NCBI RefSeq assembly: GCF_001623565.1
Contig: NZ_CP015196.1
Location: 1,571,501-1,635,500 of the forward strand
Source of the DNA: Streptococcus marmotae
Lineage (GTDB): Bacteria; Bacillota; Bacilli; Lactobacillales; Streptococcaceae
Direction of reading: 5' to 3'
DNA length: 64,000 nucleotides
Under the pieces are notes generated by a model. The model searched no databases, was not told where the DNA came from, and saw only the letters and a program-made list of their open reading frames with translations. Each line of letters begins with the position of its first letter. The stretch's first letter is position 1. The translations under genes were made by a program, and so were the position numbers. Positions 20,013 to 29,416 of this stretch are shown here, in pieces.

Positions 20013-20854
20013 TACTTGTATTTTTCCTCCAGTTTACTCATCCAAAGACCTAGCCAAATCCCCAATCCAAAGAGAAGTAGGGCCAGAAACCAGGTTCCAA
20101 TGCCTGCGCCAGCGTAGGAAATGGACTCTTCATTTCCAGCTTGGGGAATGAGAATTAGGACAGTGCTAGACAAAACAATTCCAATGATGAAGTGATACAC
20201 TCGGGAATGGTAATATTTGAGAGCCAAGTCCATAGCTTTTGAAAAGGCAAGCATGGCAAGGACACCGCCGATTGCAATGGGTAAGAAGGTGCCAATCAAA
20301 TCAAGTGATTTAAAGCCATTGAGCATAGGAGCATAAATTCCTAAAATGAGGAGAAGATTGGAAGGGCTGAGCCCAGGCACCAAAATCCCTAAGGCAATCA
20401 AGGCTCCTGCCAAAACAAAGCTAGCAAAAGTAGCTGGTAAGGTTCCTACTAAATCATTGAGGAAATAAAGCAGCAAACCAGATAGGAGAAAGGTTCCGCA
20501 CAGCCAAGCGAGATCAGCCATATCCCGTTTACTATGCTGGGTAGATTCTTTGACGAGACTCGGGATTGTTCCGACAATAGCTCCCGCAAATCCCCATAAG
20601 ACGATGACTTGATAGTGTTCCAAGAGGTATTCGACGGGATAGGAGAAGAGGGCGATTCCTAAAATTCCTCCAATTCCTACTGGAATGAAGAAGAGGACAT
20701 TTTCAATAAAATTCTCGCGAATATGAGCAAGAAAACGAATCATCCGTTCATAGATTCCCAAAATGGCTGCCAATACACCTCCTGATACACCAGGTAAGAT
20801 AAAACCAAGGGCAATAATCATTCCCTTTACAACTCTTGCAATAAAAGATGTCAT
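20012..20854 (-). CDS. DUF368-family polytopic membrane protein
   Basis: A 280-aa protein with about eight hydrophobic segments and duplicated glycine/proline-rich signatures GFILPGVSGGVLAAILGIYE and LGILVPGLSPSNLLLILGIYA, the hallmarks of DUF368. Members have been linked to polyprenyl-phosphate (undecaprenyl-phosphate) translocation; that assignment is family knowledge, not seen here. The start is the second ATG, preceded by GGAGGAAATA; the upstream ATG at 20866 lies before that ribosome site. It is coupled to ybaK. Confidence 0.8.
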   Translation of the reverse strand: MTSFIARVVKGMIIALGFILPGVSGGVLAAILGIYERMIRFLAHIRENFIENVLFFIPVGIGGILGIALFSYPVEYLLEHYQVIVLWGFAGAIVGTIPSLVKESTQHSKRDMADLAWLCGTFLLSGLLLYFLNDLVGTLPATFASFVLAGALIALGILVPGLSPSNLLLILGIYAPMLNGFKSLDLIGTFLPIAIGGVLAMLAFSKAMDLALKYYHSRVYHFIIGIVLSSTVLILIPQAGNEESISYAGAGIGTWFLALLLFGLGIWLGLWMSKLEEKYK

Positions 20855-20954
20855 TATTTCCTCCATAAAAAAATAAGGTATAATAGATCCAACTAAAACG
20901 TAAAACGTTCAAAACGATACTATTATACCATATTTTGTGAGAGAGGGCAGGCCC

Positions 20955-21512
20955 TTATTTATTTGGCAAGAAAAAACGTGGATTGGCAGGTATGAGAATA
21001 CCCAAGACAAGTAGGACAACAAAGAGGGTCAGTCCACCTGCTGTTCCGTTAACGGTGAAGGAATACCAGTAAGCAGACATGCCTTCAGGAGCATAACTAC
21101 CCCAAAAGATAACACCAGCAATGTAGTGAATCACGTAGCGAACAAGGATAGCAAGACTAGCAGCTAGAAAGGCTTGTACGAGCGCTTTTGTGTACTCTTT
21201 TGTTCTTAATGCTGTTTGGAAACTAGGTGCTAGGTAGCCTGCTAGTCCCATTGCGACAAAGGCAAGAATGTATTCCAAAAAGACTTGAGAGAAGGAAAGA
21301 TAGTAGACCTTGCCAAGGACAAAGTGGAGCAACCCCCAAATCAGACCTGCCAAGAGACCGTATTTTGCGCCTCTTCGTAAAGAGAATAGTATTAAAGGAA
21401 TAGCGCCAAAGGATGGATTAAACCAGCCGATAAAGTCAGGAATAAAGGATAAGACCATAGCAAGAGCTGCAAAGAGGGCGACTTCAACAAGGGCATTGAG
21501 ATTTTTGGACAT
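20955..21512 (-). CDS. thiT: Thiamine ECF transporter S component
   Basis: It binds thiamine in the membrane and works with the shared ECF energising module. The 185-aa protein has six hydrophobic segments and the ThiT signatures LVEVALFAALAMVLSFIP, RRGAKYGLLAGLIWGLLHFV and RYVIHYIAGVIFWG. The start is MSKNLNAL, 8 nt after AAAGGAG; earlier in-frame codons lie inside the riboswitch leader. The upstream TPP riboswitch independently supports thiamine. Confidence 0.93.
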   Translation of the reverse strand: MSKNLNALVEVALFAALAMVLSFIPDFIGWFNPSFGAIPLILFSLRRGAKYGLLAGLIWGLLHFVLGKVYYLSFSQVFLEYILAFVAMGLAGYLAPSFQTALRTKEYTKALVQAFLAASLAILVRYVIHYIAGVIFWGSYAPEGMSAYWYSFTVNGTAGGLTLFVVLLVLGILIPANPRFFLPNK

Positions 21513-21665
21513 AAAGAAAGACTCCTTTAAATCACAAAAGGAGTCTTGGTCTTCGATAATACGAGTGAAAACTAAGTATATTTCAAACACAATTCCTACG
21601 CTAGTGTTAACTAGATCAGGTTCGAGGATTTCGCAAATGCGATCTCAGCCGAAGCACTCCTTTGT
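21512..21665 (-). promoter_or_regulatory. TPP (THI-box) riboswitch of thiT with RBS-sequestering hairpin
   Basis: On the minus strand the aptamer (about 21665-21589) has GGCTGAGATC, then GAACCTGATCTAGTTAACAC and CTAGCGTAGG, the conserved THI-box blocks. The expression platform is a perfect 9-bp hairpin GACTCCTTT (21545-21537) / AAAGGAGTC (21528-21520) that contains the thiT Shine-Dalgarno sequence and is followed by TTTCTTT. TPP binding should stop thiT expression by hiding the ribosome site, or by termination. Confidence 0.92.
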
Positions 21666-21698
21666 GATAGTTATTTAATGTACTTGTAGTATAACACA

Positions 21699-22538
21699 TT
21701 ACTGTGGATTTGTAAATAATTTTTGATAGACTTCGTTTGGTTCTTTTTGAGTAGTAATCAAATTCAAATCCAAATGATGGGCAAAGCCGCTAAGTGCTCC
21801 TACAGATGTATATTGGTGTAAGTCATAGTCTAAATCAGTCGCAGGAGCAGCATTGTAGTAGCCAGAGTTTGTTCCATAAGTCGGAATCCAAAGGGCAGTA
21901 AATTTATCGACGGAAATGCTATGCTCTGCCATAAAATAGGTTCCAACATAGATACCAATGTTTTTAGCGCCCAAGTCCTCTAATTCCTGACGAAAGGCTT
22001 CGACCCCGGCATTCATATCCTCCATGGTCTTTTCTTCGACATCAAGCCAATAGTAGGTAGGGTTGTATTTGTAAGAGGCCTCATAGAAAGATTTCGCTTC
22101 TTTCTTCATCGACTCGATACTATTTCCGGTGACATAGGCATAGACAGCTACGGGAATCCCACGCTCTTGAAATTCCTTTATGTGAGTCTGGTAATGTTTA
22201 TCCAAGCCATTTTTATCGGAGGCATTGTTATCCTTTCGGGTGTGAGAACCGCTCTGTACTCGGATAATAGCACCAGAAATATTAGCAGAAAGGACATCAT
22301 AATCAATATCAGATGGCCTCTGCCAGCCGGATACGTCAACGATTGGCTTCATCTCCAAAGCATTTGTAATATGGATTGGCTTTGCATGATAAGTTGGCGC
22401 ACTAGAGGAACTTGTAGTACTAGTGATGGTTGTTACGTCTTTGTTTTGTTCCTGACTAACTACTCGCGTCACAAGGATGAGTCCTGTAAACAAGAGGAAG
22501 AAGACAGCAACAAATATAGGGTGTATTTTCTTTCTCAT
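21699..22538 (-). CDS. GH25 muramidase (lysozyme), membrane-anchored or secreted
   Basis: A 279-aa protein with an N-terminal hydrophobic segment after RKK (about 6-27), a Ser/Thr-rich linker, and a GH25 domain starting PIVDVSGWQRPSDIDYD. Catalytic acidic residues lie in DVSGW and YYWLDVEEKTM (DxE pattern). GH25 enzymes cut beta-1,4 bonds between MurNAc and GlcNAc. It stands alone on the minus strand beside thiT. A role in wall turnover is likely; a phage origin is not suggested by the neighbours. Confidence 0.88.
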   Translation of the reverse strand: MRKKIHPIFVAVFFLLFTGLILVTRVVSQEQNKDVTTITSTTSSSSAPTYHAKPIHITNALEMKPIVDVSGWQRPSDIDYDVLSANISGAIIRVQSGSHTRKDNNASDKNGLDKHYQTHIKEFQERGIPVAVYAYVTGNSIESMKKEAKSFYEASYKYNPTYYWLDVEEKTMEDMNAGVEAFRQELEDLGAKNIGIYVGTYFMAEHSISVDKFTALWIPTYGTNSGYYNAAPATDLDYDLHQYTSVGALSGFAHHLDLNLITTQKEPNEVYQKLFTNPQ

Positions 22539-22651
22539 CCTCTTTATTCTAGCGTAAACTAGCTAAAAAATCAAAAAAATACACCTTAGGGAAATTATTC
22601 TTGACAGTCCGCAAAGAATTCGTTACCCTATAGTAGGAAATAAATGAGAAA

Positions 22652-23170
22652 GTGTCGTGTGTGATGTCAACGAGACGAATGAGTCAGATAGTGATTTTGG
22701 CAGCTTTATCCATTGCGTTGCGCTTTGCATTTGCTGGTTTTCCAAATATCAAACCGATTTCAGCTATTTTTTTAGTCAGTCTTTGTTTTTGGCCGTTGAG
22801 TGATAGCCTGTGGGTGATGGCCTTAACCATGCTGGGAAGTAGCCTCTTATTTGGCTTTGGTTTGGTTGTTTTCTGGCAAATACTGAGTTTTGCATTCGTG
22901 ATGCTGATATGGTATGTATTACTGGTTCCGTTTATTCGTCGGAATCGGATACCGCTAGCTTTGCAAAGTCTATTTTCAGGATTAGTTCTATTTTTCTATG
23001 GCTTTTCGATTAGCTTACCGATTGCCTGGCAATACGGAACAAATCCGATTGTTTATTGGCTAAATGGTTTGTCGTTTGATGTCTTACATAGTGTTTCAAC
23101 TATTTTATTTTACCCGATAATTTATTCTATATTTAGGAGATATTACACTTATGAAAAAAATCGTTCTTAG
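22652..23170 (+). CDS. ECF transporter S-component-like membrane protein
   Basis: A 172-aa protein with about five to six hydrophobic segments. The opening RRMSQIVILAALSIALRFAFAG, then FPNIKPISAIFLVSLCFWPL, is typical of ECF substrate-binding subunits, which capture vitamins or metals and dock on a shared EcfAAT module. The next gene overlaps it by 20 nt and encodes a DUF4430 lipoprotein, so the two probably form one uptake system. DUF4430 resembles the C-terminal domain of transcobalamin, which makes a corrinoid ligand conceivable. The start at 22652 (MSCVMSTRRM) could instead be the second ATG, five codons on. Confidence 0.72.
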   Translation: MSCVMSTRRMSQIVILAALSIALRFAFAGFPNIKPISAIFLVSLCFWPLSDSLWVMALTMLGSSLLFGFGLVVFWQILSFAFVMLIWYVLLVPFIRRNRIPLALQSLFSGLVLFFYGFSISLPIAWQYGTNPIVYWLNGLSFDVLHSVSTILFYPIIYSIFRRYYTYEKNRS

Positions 23171-23525
23171 CATTCTGTCTGTAATAGCAGGTCTATTTTT
23201 GGTGGCTTGCCAGCCCCAAATGAAACCTTCTGATTCAGAACAAACCTACACCGCAACTTTAAAAGTGACATTCCCTGATGATAAAGTAGTCGAAGAAAAG
23301 GTATCATTTGAAAAAGATGATACAGTTATGGATATATTAGAAGATTACCATAAAATTGAAGAACAAGAAGGTCTTGTGACTTCCATTGATGGGGTCACGC
23401 AAGACACAGCAAAAAATACCTACTGGATGTATGATGTGAATGGTGAATTGGCTCCGAAAGGTGCAAAAGAAATGCAGGTCACAGATGGCGATACAATTGC
23501 TTTTTACTTGAAGACCTTTAAATAA
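23151..23525 (+). CDS. DUF4430-domain lipoprotein
   Basis: A 124-aa lipoprotein: signal peptide with lipobox LVAC (Cys20), then a DUF4430 domain (about 35-122) with YTATLKVTFPDDKVVEEKVSF, TVMDILEDY, GVTQDTAKNTYWMYDVNGEL and the DGDTIAFYLKTF end. It is anchored outside the membrane and may deliver a ligand to the overlapping S component. The ligand is unproven. Confidence 0.85.
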   Translation: MKKIVLSILSVIAGLFLVACQPQMKPSDSEQTYTATLKVTFPDDKVVEEKVSFEKDDTVMDILEDYHKIEEQEGLVTSIDGVTQDTAKNTYWMYDVNGELAPKGAKEMQVTDGDTIAFYLKTFK

Positions 23526-23535
23526 AGATAGGAAT

Positions 23536-23575
23536 AGAGAGTTTCATGTATCGTGAAGCTCTCTAACTTTTGTTC
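23536..23575 (+). terminator. Terminator after the DUF4430 lipoprotein
   Basis: Arms AGAGAGTTTCA (23536-23546) and TGAAGCTCTCT (23554-23564) pair over 11 bp with one G-U, loop of 7, then a T-rich tail. Confidence 0.82.
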
Positions 23576-23684
23576 TAACATTTCCATTCTGCCTCCTTTT
23601 CTGTAAAATTGTCAGATTTTTCCGTATTTTAACTAGAAATATGGTATAATGAGAACAATATTCAAAAGATGCTTAGGAGAATAG

Positions 23685-24905
23685 ATGAAAATTGATAAAC
23701 GGCCTTTGCTGAACTATTCTATTTTGATTCCGTATTTAATCTTGTCCATTGTCGGGCTGATCATGATTTATTCGACAACGAGCGCCTTGCAGGTCCAAAA
23801 TGGTGGAAATCCTTTTAAACCCCTGATCAGCCAGGCTAGCTATTGGGTGATTAGTTTGGGGTTGATTTACCTAGTTTATCGCATGAAATTGAGCTTTCTG
23901 CGTAGATCAGGCTTGATTTCTATAACGCTCTTAATCAATGGATTTTTACTGATTATTTCCCATTTTTTTGATGCTGTCAATGGAGCGCATGGTTGGATTC
24001 GTCTGGGACCAGGCGGGATTATCGGCTTGCAACCAGCAGAATATCTGAAATTATTGATTGTTTGGTATCTGGCGCATAAGTTTGCCAAGATTCAAGGAGA
24101 GATTCGTAAGTATGACTATCAAGCTTTGACCAAGGGACGCTGGGTTCCGAATAAGCTAAATGATTGGCGTATGGTTAGCCTTGCTTTTTTAGGGTTAGTT
24201 GCATCATTGCCGGACCTTGGAAATGCAGTCATTGTTGCTCTGATCATCGTGGTCATGGTAACGGTCAGTGGAATTGGCTACCGCTGGTTTTCAACAGCCT
24301 TGATAGCAATTGTGTCTGTTTCAGCTTTACTATTAGGATCTATTCGTTTGCTTGGTGTTGAATTTGTGGCAAAAATTCCTCTATTTGGCTATATTGCGCG
24401 GCGTTTTGCTGCTTATTTCAATCCTTTTGAAAATGCAACCGAATCAGGTTTGCAGTTGACCAATTCCTACTATGCCATGAGCAATGGTGGCTGGTTTGGC
24501 AGAGGATTAGGAAATTCGATTGAAAAGAATGGATATCTACCAGAAGCGCATACCGATTTTGCCTTTTCGATTGTCATAGAAGAGCTTGGTTTTTTTGGAG
24601 CGAGCCTTATTTTGGCCCTCTTGTTTTTCTTGATTTTGCGCATTATCGTAGTCGGTATTCGATCTAAAAATCCCTTTAATGCGATGGTGGCATTTGGGGT
24701 AGCTGGTATGTTACTCGTTCAGACCTTTGTCAATATTGGCGGGATTTCTGGTCTGATTCCAGCGACGGGAGTCACCTTCCCATTTATTTCTCAAGGAGGA
24801 AATAGTTTATTGATTATTTCTATAGGAATTGCTTTTGTGCTCAATATTGATGCTAGTGAAAAGCACGAACTAATTCGAGAAGAGATTGAACGAACAATGA
24901 TTTAG
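23685..24905 (+). CDS. ftsW: FtsW peptidoglycan glycosyltransferase (SEDS family)
   Basis: A 406-aa protein with about ten membrane segments. SEDS signatures: LGPGGIIGLQPAEYLKL, LPDLGNAVIVA, the extracellular loop NSYYAMSNGGWFGRGLGNS, and LPEAHTDFAFSIVIEELGFFG and GGISGLIPATGVTFPFISQGG. FtsW polymerises lipid II at the septum with a class B PBP. It is followed by ppc after 26 nt, a common streptococcal order. RodA is the alternative; the ppc linkage favours FtsW. Confidence 0.9.
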   Translation: MKIDKRPLLNYSILIPYLILSIVGLIMIYSTTSALQVQNGGNPFKPLISQASYWVISLGLIYLVYRMKLSFLRRSGLISITLLINGFLLIISHFFDAVNGAHGWIRLGPGGIIGLQPAEYLKLLIVWYLAHKFAKIQGEIRKYDYQALTKGRWVPNKLNDWRMVSLAFLGLVASLPDLGNAVIVALIIVVMVTVSGIGYRWFSTALIAIVSVSALLLGSIRLLGVEFVAKIPLFGYIARRFAAYFNPFENATESGLQLTNSYYAMSNGGWFGRGLGNSIEKNGYLPEAHTDFAFSIVIEELGFFGASLILALLFFLILRIIVVGIRSKNPFNAMVAFGVAGMLLVQTFVNIGGISGLIPATGVTFPFISQGGNSLLIISIGIAFVLNIDASEKHELIREEIERTMI

Positions 24906-24931
24906 TAAGAAAATGAGGAGAAAAGGAAGAT

Positions 24932-27628
24932 ATGGCGATACAAAAATTAGAAAACTACAACAATAAAGAGACGATTCAAGAAGAAGTAGGAATTTTGACA
25001 GATATCTTACAGGATGTTGCACGTCAGCTAATGTCTGAAGAGACCTTTGATAAGATTATCGAACTTGGAACTCTTTCAAAACAAGATGATTACGGTTTGT
25101 TAATGGAAATCATTGGTCAATTGACCAACGATGAGCTAGCAGTTATCTCCCGTTATTTTGCAGTGTTACCTCTCTTGATTAACATTTCAGAAGATGTGGA
25201 TTTAGCTTATGAAATCAATCATCAGAATAATTTGGGCCAAGATTATCTTGGAAAAATTTCGACCACGATTGATTTGGTTTCTCAGCGTGAAGATGCGGCT
25301 ACAATCTTAGAAAATCTGAATGTGGTTCCTGTTCTGACCGCTCATCCGACCCAGGTTCAACGTCAGTCTATGCTTGATTTAACCAAGCATATCCATGAAT
25401 TGCTCCGCCGCTATCGTGATGTGAAGCTGGGTCTCATGAACCGCACTAAGTGGCTTGATGAATTGCGGTGCTATGTGGAAATCATCATGCAGACCGAGAT
25501 GATTCGTGAGAAGAAACTCAAGGTAACCAATGAAATTACCAATGTCATGGAGTATTATAACAGCTCCTTTATCAAGGCAGTGACCAAACTCCAGCGAGAA
25601 TACAAGAATCTTGCGGCAGAGCGTGGAATTGAGCTAGTGAATCCGCGTCCGATTACCATGGGGATGTGGATTGGCGGAGACCGTGATGGCAATCCTTTTG
25701 TTACAGCAGAAACCCTGAAATTGTCTGCCCTTACCCAGTGTGAAGTCATTATGAATTACTACCATGACCAACTGGAAAAACTCTACAGTAATTTCTCCTT
25801 ATCAACAACCATTGTTGAGGTCAGTCCAGCAGTTCAAGCTTTGGCTGATTTATCTGCAGATCATTCTGTTTATCGTGAGCATGAGCCCTATCGTAAAGCC
25901 TTTCATTATATCCAGATGAAATTGGCCAATACCTGCGATTATCTAGTTCATGACCAGAAAAATGACGATCGGTATGCCAATGTTCGAGAGTTTAAGGCAG
26001 ACATCATTGCCATAAAAGAATCCTTGGAAGAAAACAAGGGTGTGGCGCTATTAAAAGGTGATTTGACCGAATTATTAGAAGCGATTGAAGCCTTTGGATT
26101 TTACTTGGCTAGTATCGATATGCGCCAAGATTCGAGCATTCATGAGGCTAGTGTCGCTGAACTATTAGCTTCTGCGAAAATTGTAGAAGATTACAGCAGC
26201 TTATCAGAAGAAGAAAAGTGTCAGGTACTCTTAAAAGAATTGGTTGATGATCCACGGATTTTATCTGCGACCCATATTCCAAAATCAGAGCAGTTAGAAA
26301 AGGAATTGGCTATTTTTGCAGCAGCCCGTGAATTGAAAGATAAGCTAGGTGAGGAAGTCATCAAACAGCATATTATTTCTCATTCTGAGCATGTATCTGA
26401 CTTACTAGAATTAGCCTTGCTCCTAAAAGAAGTTGGTCTGGTTGATGCAGAACGTGCGCGCGTGCAGATTGTGCCCCTCTTTGAAACGATTGAAGATTTG
26501 GACAATGCCCCTGCCACCATGCGCAATTACTTGCAGTTAGACGTTGCTAAATCTTGGATTGCAGGCAACAATCATTACCAAGAAATCATGTTAGGCTATT
26601 CTGATTCCAATAAAGATGGTGGCTATCTGTCATCTGGTTGGACCCTTTACAAAGCGCAGAATGAATTGACCCAAATCGGTCAAGAGTATGGCGTGAAAAT
26701 TACCTTCTTCCATGGACGTGGTGGGACAGTTGGACGTGGTGGTGGTCCTTCTTACGATGCCATTACTTCTCAACCATTTGGTTCTATCAAGGATCGGATT
26801 CGTTTGACAGAACAAGGAGAGGTCATCGGAAATAAATACGGTAATAAGGATGCAGCCTACTACAACTTAGAAATGCTGGTATCGGCAACCTTAGACCGGA
26901 TGGTGACGCAGATGATTGTTGATTTAGATGAAATTGATGGCTATCGTGCAATCATGAACGATATTGTTGAGGACAGTTACCAAATTTATCGTGATCTAGT
27001 CTTTGGCAATCCGAATTTTTACGATTATTTCTTTGCAGCGAGCCCAATTCGTGAAGTGTCTAGTTTGAATATTGGTTCCCGTCCAGCAGCGCGAAAAACC
27101 ATTACTGAAATCGGAGGACTCCGTGCCATTCCGTGGGTCTTCTCATGGTCGCAAAATCGTGTCATGCTCCCAGGTTGGTATGGAGTGGGCTCTAGTTTCA
27201 AACGATTCATTGACAAGGATCCAGACAATCTTGCTAAGCTCCAACAAATGTATGAAAATTGGCCATTTTTCCGTTCTCTGCTGTCAAATGTGGACATGGT
27301 CCTCTCCAAATCTAACATGAACATTGCCTTTGAATATGCCAAGATGTGTGAGGATGAAGACGTGCATTCTATTTTCTATACCATTTTGGATGAATGGCAA
27401 TTAACCAAAGATATGATTTTGGCGATTGAGCAAAATGATGAATTATTAGCAGAACTACCGTTCTTAAAAGCCAGTCTTGCTTACCGCATGCCTTATTTCA
27501 ATGTCTTGAATTACATTCAAATTGAATTGATCAACCGCCTCCGTCGTGGAGAATTAAGTGCGGATCAGGAAAGTCTGATTCATATTACCATCAATGGTGT
27601 TGCAACTGGTTTGCGGAATTCAGGTTAA
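24932..27628 (+). CDS. ppc: Phosphoenolpyruvate carboxylase
   Basis: It carboxylates PEP to oxaloacetate for anaplerosis. The 898-aa protein is of normal length and shows the catalytic-His segment [28 protein letters not shown], the active-site loop [16 protein letters not shown], and the C-terminal [28 protein letters not shown] precedes the ATG. Confidence 0.97.
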   Translation: MAIQKLENYNNKETIQEEVGILTDILQDVARQLMSEETFDKIIELGTLSKQDDYGLLMEIIGQLTNDELAVISRYFAVLPLLINISEDVDLAYEINHQNNLGQDYLGKISTTIDLVSQREDAATILENLNVVPVLTAHPTQVQRQSMLDLTKHIHELLRRYRDVKLGLMNRTKWLDELRCYVEIIMQTEMIREKKLKVTNEITNVMEYYNSSFIKAVTKLQREYKNLAAERGIELVNPRPITMGMWIGGDRDGNPFVTAETLKLSALTQCEVIMNYYHDQLEKLYSNFSLSTTIVEVSPAVQALADLSADHSVYREHEPYRKAFHYIQMKLANTCDYLVHDQKNDDRYANVREFKADIIAIKESLEENKGVALLKGDLTELLEAIEAFGFYLASIDMRQDSSIHEASVAELLASAKIVEDYSSLSEEEKCQVLLKELVDDPRILSATHIPKSEQLEKELAIFAAARELKDKLGEEVIKQHIISHSEHVSDLLELALLLKEVGLVDAERARVQIVPLFETIEDLDNAPATMRNYLQLDVAKSWIAGNNHYQEIMLGYSDSNKDGGYLSSGWTLYKAQNELTQIGQEYGVKITFFHGRGGTVGRGGGPSYDAITSQPFGSIKDRIRLTEQGEVIGNKYGNKDAAYYNLEMLVSATLDRMVTQMIVDLDEIDGYRAIMNDIVEDSYQIYRDLVFGNPNFYDYFFAASPIREVSSLNIGSRPAARKTITEIGGLRAIPWVFSWSQNRVMLPGWYGVGSSFKRFIDKDPDNLAKLQQMYENWPFFRSLLSNVDMVLSKSNMNIAFEYAKMCEDEDVHSIFYTILDEWQLTKDMILAIEQNDELLAELPFLKASLAYRMPYFNVLNYIQIELINRLRRGELSADQESLIHITINGVATGLRNSG

Positions 27629-27632
27629 GAAC

Positions 27633-27659
27633 AAAAAATCGGTTTTGGCCGATTTTTTT
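27633..27659 (+). terminator. Terminator of ppc
   Basis: AAAAATCGG (27634-27642) and CCGATTTTTTT (27649-27659) around a 6-nt loop, directly after the ppc stop. Confidence 0.88.
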
Positions 27660-27678
27660 GTCTATTTGCTCAATATGC

Positions 27679-27704
27679 TGTAACCAATTGTCAATTCATT
27701 CGTT
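27679..27704 (+). promoter_or_regulatory. ECF-type promoter of sigma module 1
   Basis: TGTAAC (27679-27684), 16 bp, then CGTT (27701-27704). TGTAAC/TGAAAC with N16-17 and CGT is the usual ECF sigma promoter form in Firmicutes. The same pair, in near-identical flanks (CGTT-TATTAGTGA), precedes module 2. It suggests autoregulation by one or both sigma factors, with a leader of only about 20 nt. Confidence 0.65.
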
Positions 27705-27729
27705 CTATTAGTGAAAGGAGGGGAGAAAG

Positions 27730-28227
27730 ATTCGGTTCGACGAATATGAAAAAGAAGTCATGGGCATTGCGAAAGAAATTTCCTATTATCTGCAAAAATC
27801 AGGCGCCAATCAAGCAGACAGCGATGATATTGCTCAGGACATTTTGGTTAAAATTCTCGAGGCAGACATTGTTCTTCCCTTCGAGAAATTGCGGGCCTGG
27901 CTTTATCGCTCAGCTATTCGAGCCTATATTGATCGGTATCGTAGGGATAGACGCTACCATGAGATTATCCAGCAGGAATTTTTCCACAAGGAGAAGGCGC
28001 TAAAGTACGATACAGCAGATTATGGACCGTTGTATGAGGCAGTAGCAGAATTGCCCACTCAGTATCAGTCGGTACTGGACTGTTATTATTTTCAAGAAAT
28101 GACGACTAAGGAGGTAGCACAGGTCTTGGGAATTAGTCAAAGCCTGGTTAAGATGAACCTCTATCGTGGTCGTAAGCAGTTAGCAAGATTGCTAAAGGAG
28201 AAAGGATACGAATATGAAGACTTTTGA
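27730..28227 (+). CDS. ECF-type RNA polymerase sigma factor 1, apparent AUU start
   Basis: Sigma-70-family protein of 165 aa. Region 2 includes DDIAQDILVKILEADI and LYRSAIRAYIDRYRRDRRY; region 4 includes TTKEVAQVLGISQSLVKMNLYRG. No ATG, GTG or TTG lies in frame between the stop at 27712 and the ATG at 27760. The strong site AAAGGAGGGGAG is placed for the ATT at 27730, and the residues from there (RFDEYEKEV) align with the second paralogue, which also starts at ATT. The gene overlaps its putative anti-sigma gene by 14 nt. A start at 27760 would have a weak ribosome site and lose conserved residues. Confidence 0.82.
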   Translation: MRFDEYEKEVMGIAKEISYYLQKSGANQADSDDIAQDILVKILEADIVLPFEKLRAWLYRSAIRAYIDRYRRDRRYHEIIQQEFFHKEKALKYDTADYGPLYEAVAELPTQYQSVLDCYYFQEMTTKEVAQVLGISQSLVKMNLYRGRKQLARLLKEKGYEYEDF

Positions 28228-29287
28228 AGTTGCAGCAAAGAAAAGTAAACGAAAGAACAGGGTGAAAACTGTCTTACTTTCGATCGTGACGGGATTTGTA
28301 CTGTTGGTTGTCGGTTGGAAGGGGCTGGCTTGGATTACCTCTCGTAATGCCAATGAAGTGCGTGATTACCACCAAACAATGACAGAGATCAGTTATCCTA
28401 ATGTTAGCTATATAAACTGGTCCTTCATTGCAGACTCGGAATTTACCGGAACCTATTATGCCGATCAGGTTAAGGATATTGCAGGAATTACTGTTCCGTT
28501 TGAAGATTTTGAGAGTCATTATGGCCTGTATAGGGGCTATGACTCAAATCAGCATCTCAATCTCTATAAATCATCAGATAATAAGGGTGGCTACACCCAC
28601 GGGAATAGCTATAAGGTGCCACTTTTTTATAATACCAATCGCAATTATCAGCAAATGGGGGATATCGTCACTCAGGACATCTCTCTCTTATCTCAGATGC
28701 CCAATCGCGTAGTTGAAATGGCAGTGACCTTTGATAAGCCCTATACCTTTGATGAAATTCAAACCATGATTCCTAGTAATTTGAACATCAACTGGTACTG
28801 GATTGGTAGCACTAGTATCTATGATACGAGTGAGTTAAAGCTCAATGCTCAGATTGGTTTTCAGCCGAATCTCGCTCAACTAGAAACCTATGACGAGATG
28901 AAAAAACAGGAAAAACCAGCAAATCTGTCTAAGGAAGAAGCTCAAAAAGCCTATGAGGACTACCAAAAGAAACTGGCTGATTTAACACCTAGTCAAGCCT
29001 TCCATAATAGCTATACCTTCTTCCAAGCACATCTGGAGAAGGCTTTGGCAAATCAGTGGCTCGGATATAGTGTGGGAGAAGATGGGAAAGACTATGATTT
29101 GACCAATGATGTCAAAGACTACCTTAAAAAGAATCAAGACGGAAAAACAGCTACATTTGCTGGTGTGATTTTAACGGGTAAGGCAGAAGACTTTGCTCAA
29201 CTTGAAAAAGCTAGCTGGATTTTTGCCTCTAATATCGGTCAGGATGTGGAAGTTAAGCCCTATCATCACCTAGAGACCCACAGATAA
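28214..29287 (+). CDS. Putative membrane anti-sigma factor 1 (Sigma_reg_N/C type)
   Basis: A 357-aa protein: basic cytoplasmic N-terminus (MKTFEVAAKKSKRKNR), one membrane helix (about 17-38), and a large extracellular domain. Segments VVEMAVTFDKPYTFDEIQTM and FAGVILTGKAEDFAQLEKAS fit the sigma-factor regulator C-terminal family. Its start overlaps the sigma gene, so the two are coupled. It probably holds the sigma factor at the membrane until an envelope signal is sensed. The cytoplasmic portion is only about 16 residues, so the sigma-binding mode is unclear. Confidence 0.75.
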   Translation: MKTFEVAAKKSKRKNRVKTVLLSIVTGFVLLVVGWKGLAWITSRNANEVRDYHQTMTEISYPNVSYINWSFIADSEFTGTYYADQVKDIAGITVPFEDFESHYGLYRGYDSNQHLNLYKSSDNKGGYTHGNSYKVPLFYNTNRNYQQMGDIVTQDISLLSQMPNRVVEMAVTFDKPYTFDEIQTMIPSNLNINWYWIGSTSIYDTSELKLNAQIGFQPNLAQLETYDEMKKQEKPANLSKEEAQKAYEDYQKKLADLTPSQAFHNSYTFFQAHLEKALANQWLGYSVGEDGKDYDLTNDVKDYLKKNQDGKTATFAGVILTGKAEDFAQLEKASWIFASNIGQDVEVKPYHHLETHR

Positions 29288-29356
29288 TCCCTTTTTGAAT
29301 CTCACTTTCTTTCAGATTTTCAGTTTGCGCTTTTACAAATATGATAAAATAAGACT

Positions 29357-29379
29357 AGACCTGTAACTTTTACGGGTCT
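29357..29379 (+). terminator. Hairpin overlapping the promoter of sigma module 2
   Basis: AGACCTGTAA (29357-29366) and TTACGGGTCT (29370-29379) pair over 10 bp with a 3-nt loop, followed by a T-rich stretch. It looks like the terminator of module 1, yet its 5' arm contains five of the six bases of the module 2 -35 box TGTAAC (29362-29367). Confidence 0.72.
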
Positions 29380-29388
29380 CGTTTCGTT
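29362..29388 (+). promoter_or_regulatory. ECF-type promoter of sigma module 2
   Basis: TGTAAC (29362-29367), 17 bp, CGTT (29385-29388), then TTATTAGTGAGGAAGGGAGGG. It matches the module 1 promoter in both boxes and in the bases leading into the ribosome site. Confidence 0.65.
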
Positions 29389-29416
29389 TTATTAGTGAGG
29401 AAGGGAGGGAAGTGCG

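Noticed and set aside
22600..22640. TTGACA before the ECF S-component gene as a promoter
   Set aside because: The -35 box is clear, but the base 17 bp downstream is a poor -10 (TACCCT) and the better TATAGT is 22 bp away, so it was not listed as a feature.
27746..28003. ATG-started frame overlapping sigma factor 1 (85 aa, MKKKSWALRKK)
   Set aside because: Out of frame with the clear sigma-70 domains; the ribosome site is about 20 nt away. The ATT-started frame explains the sequence better.
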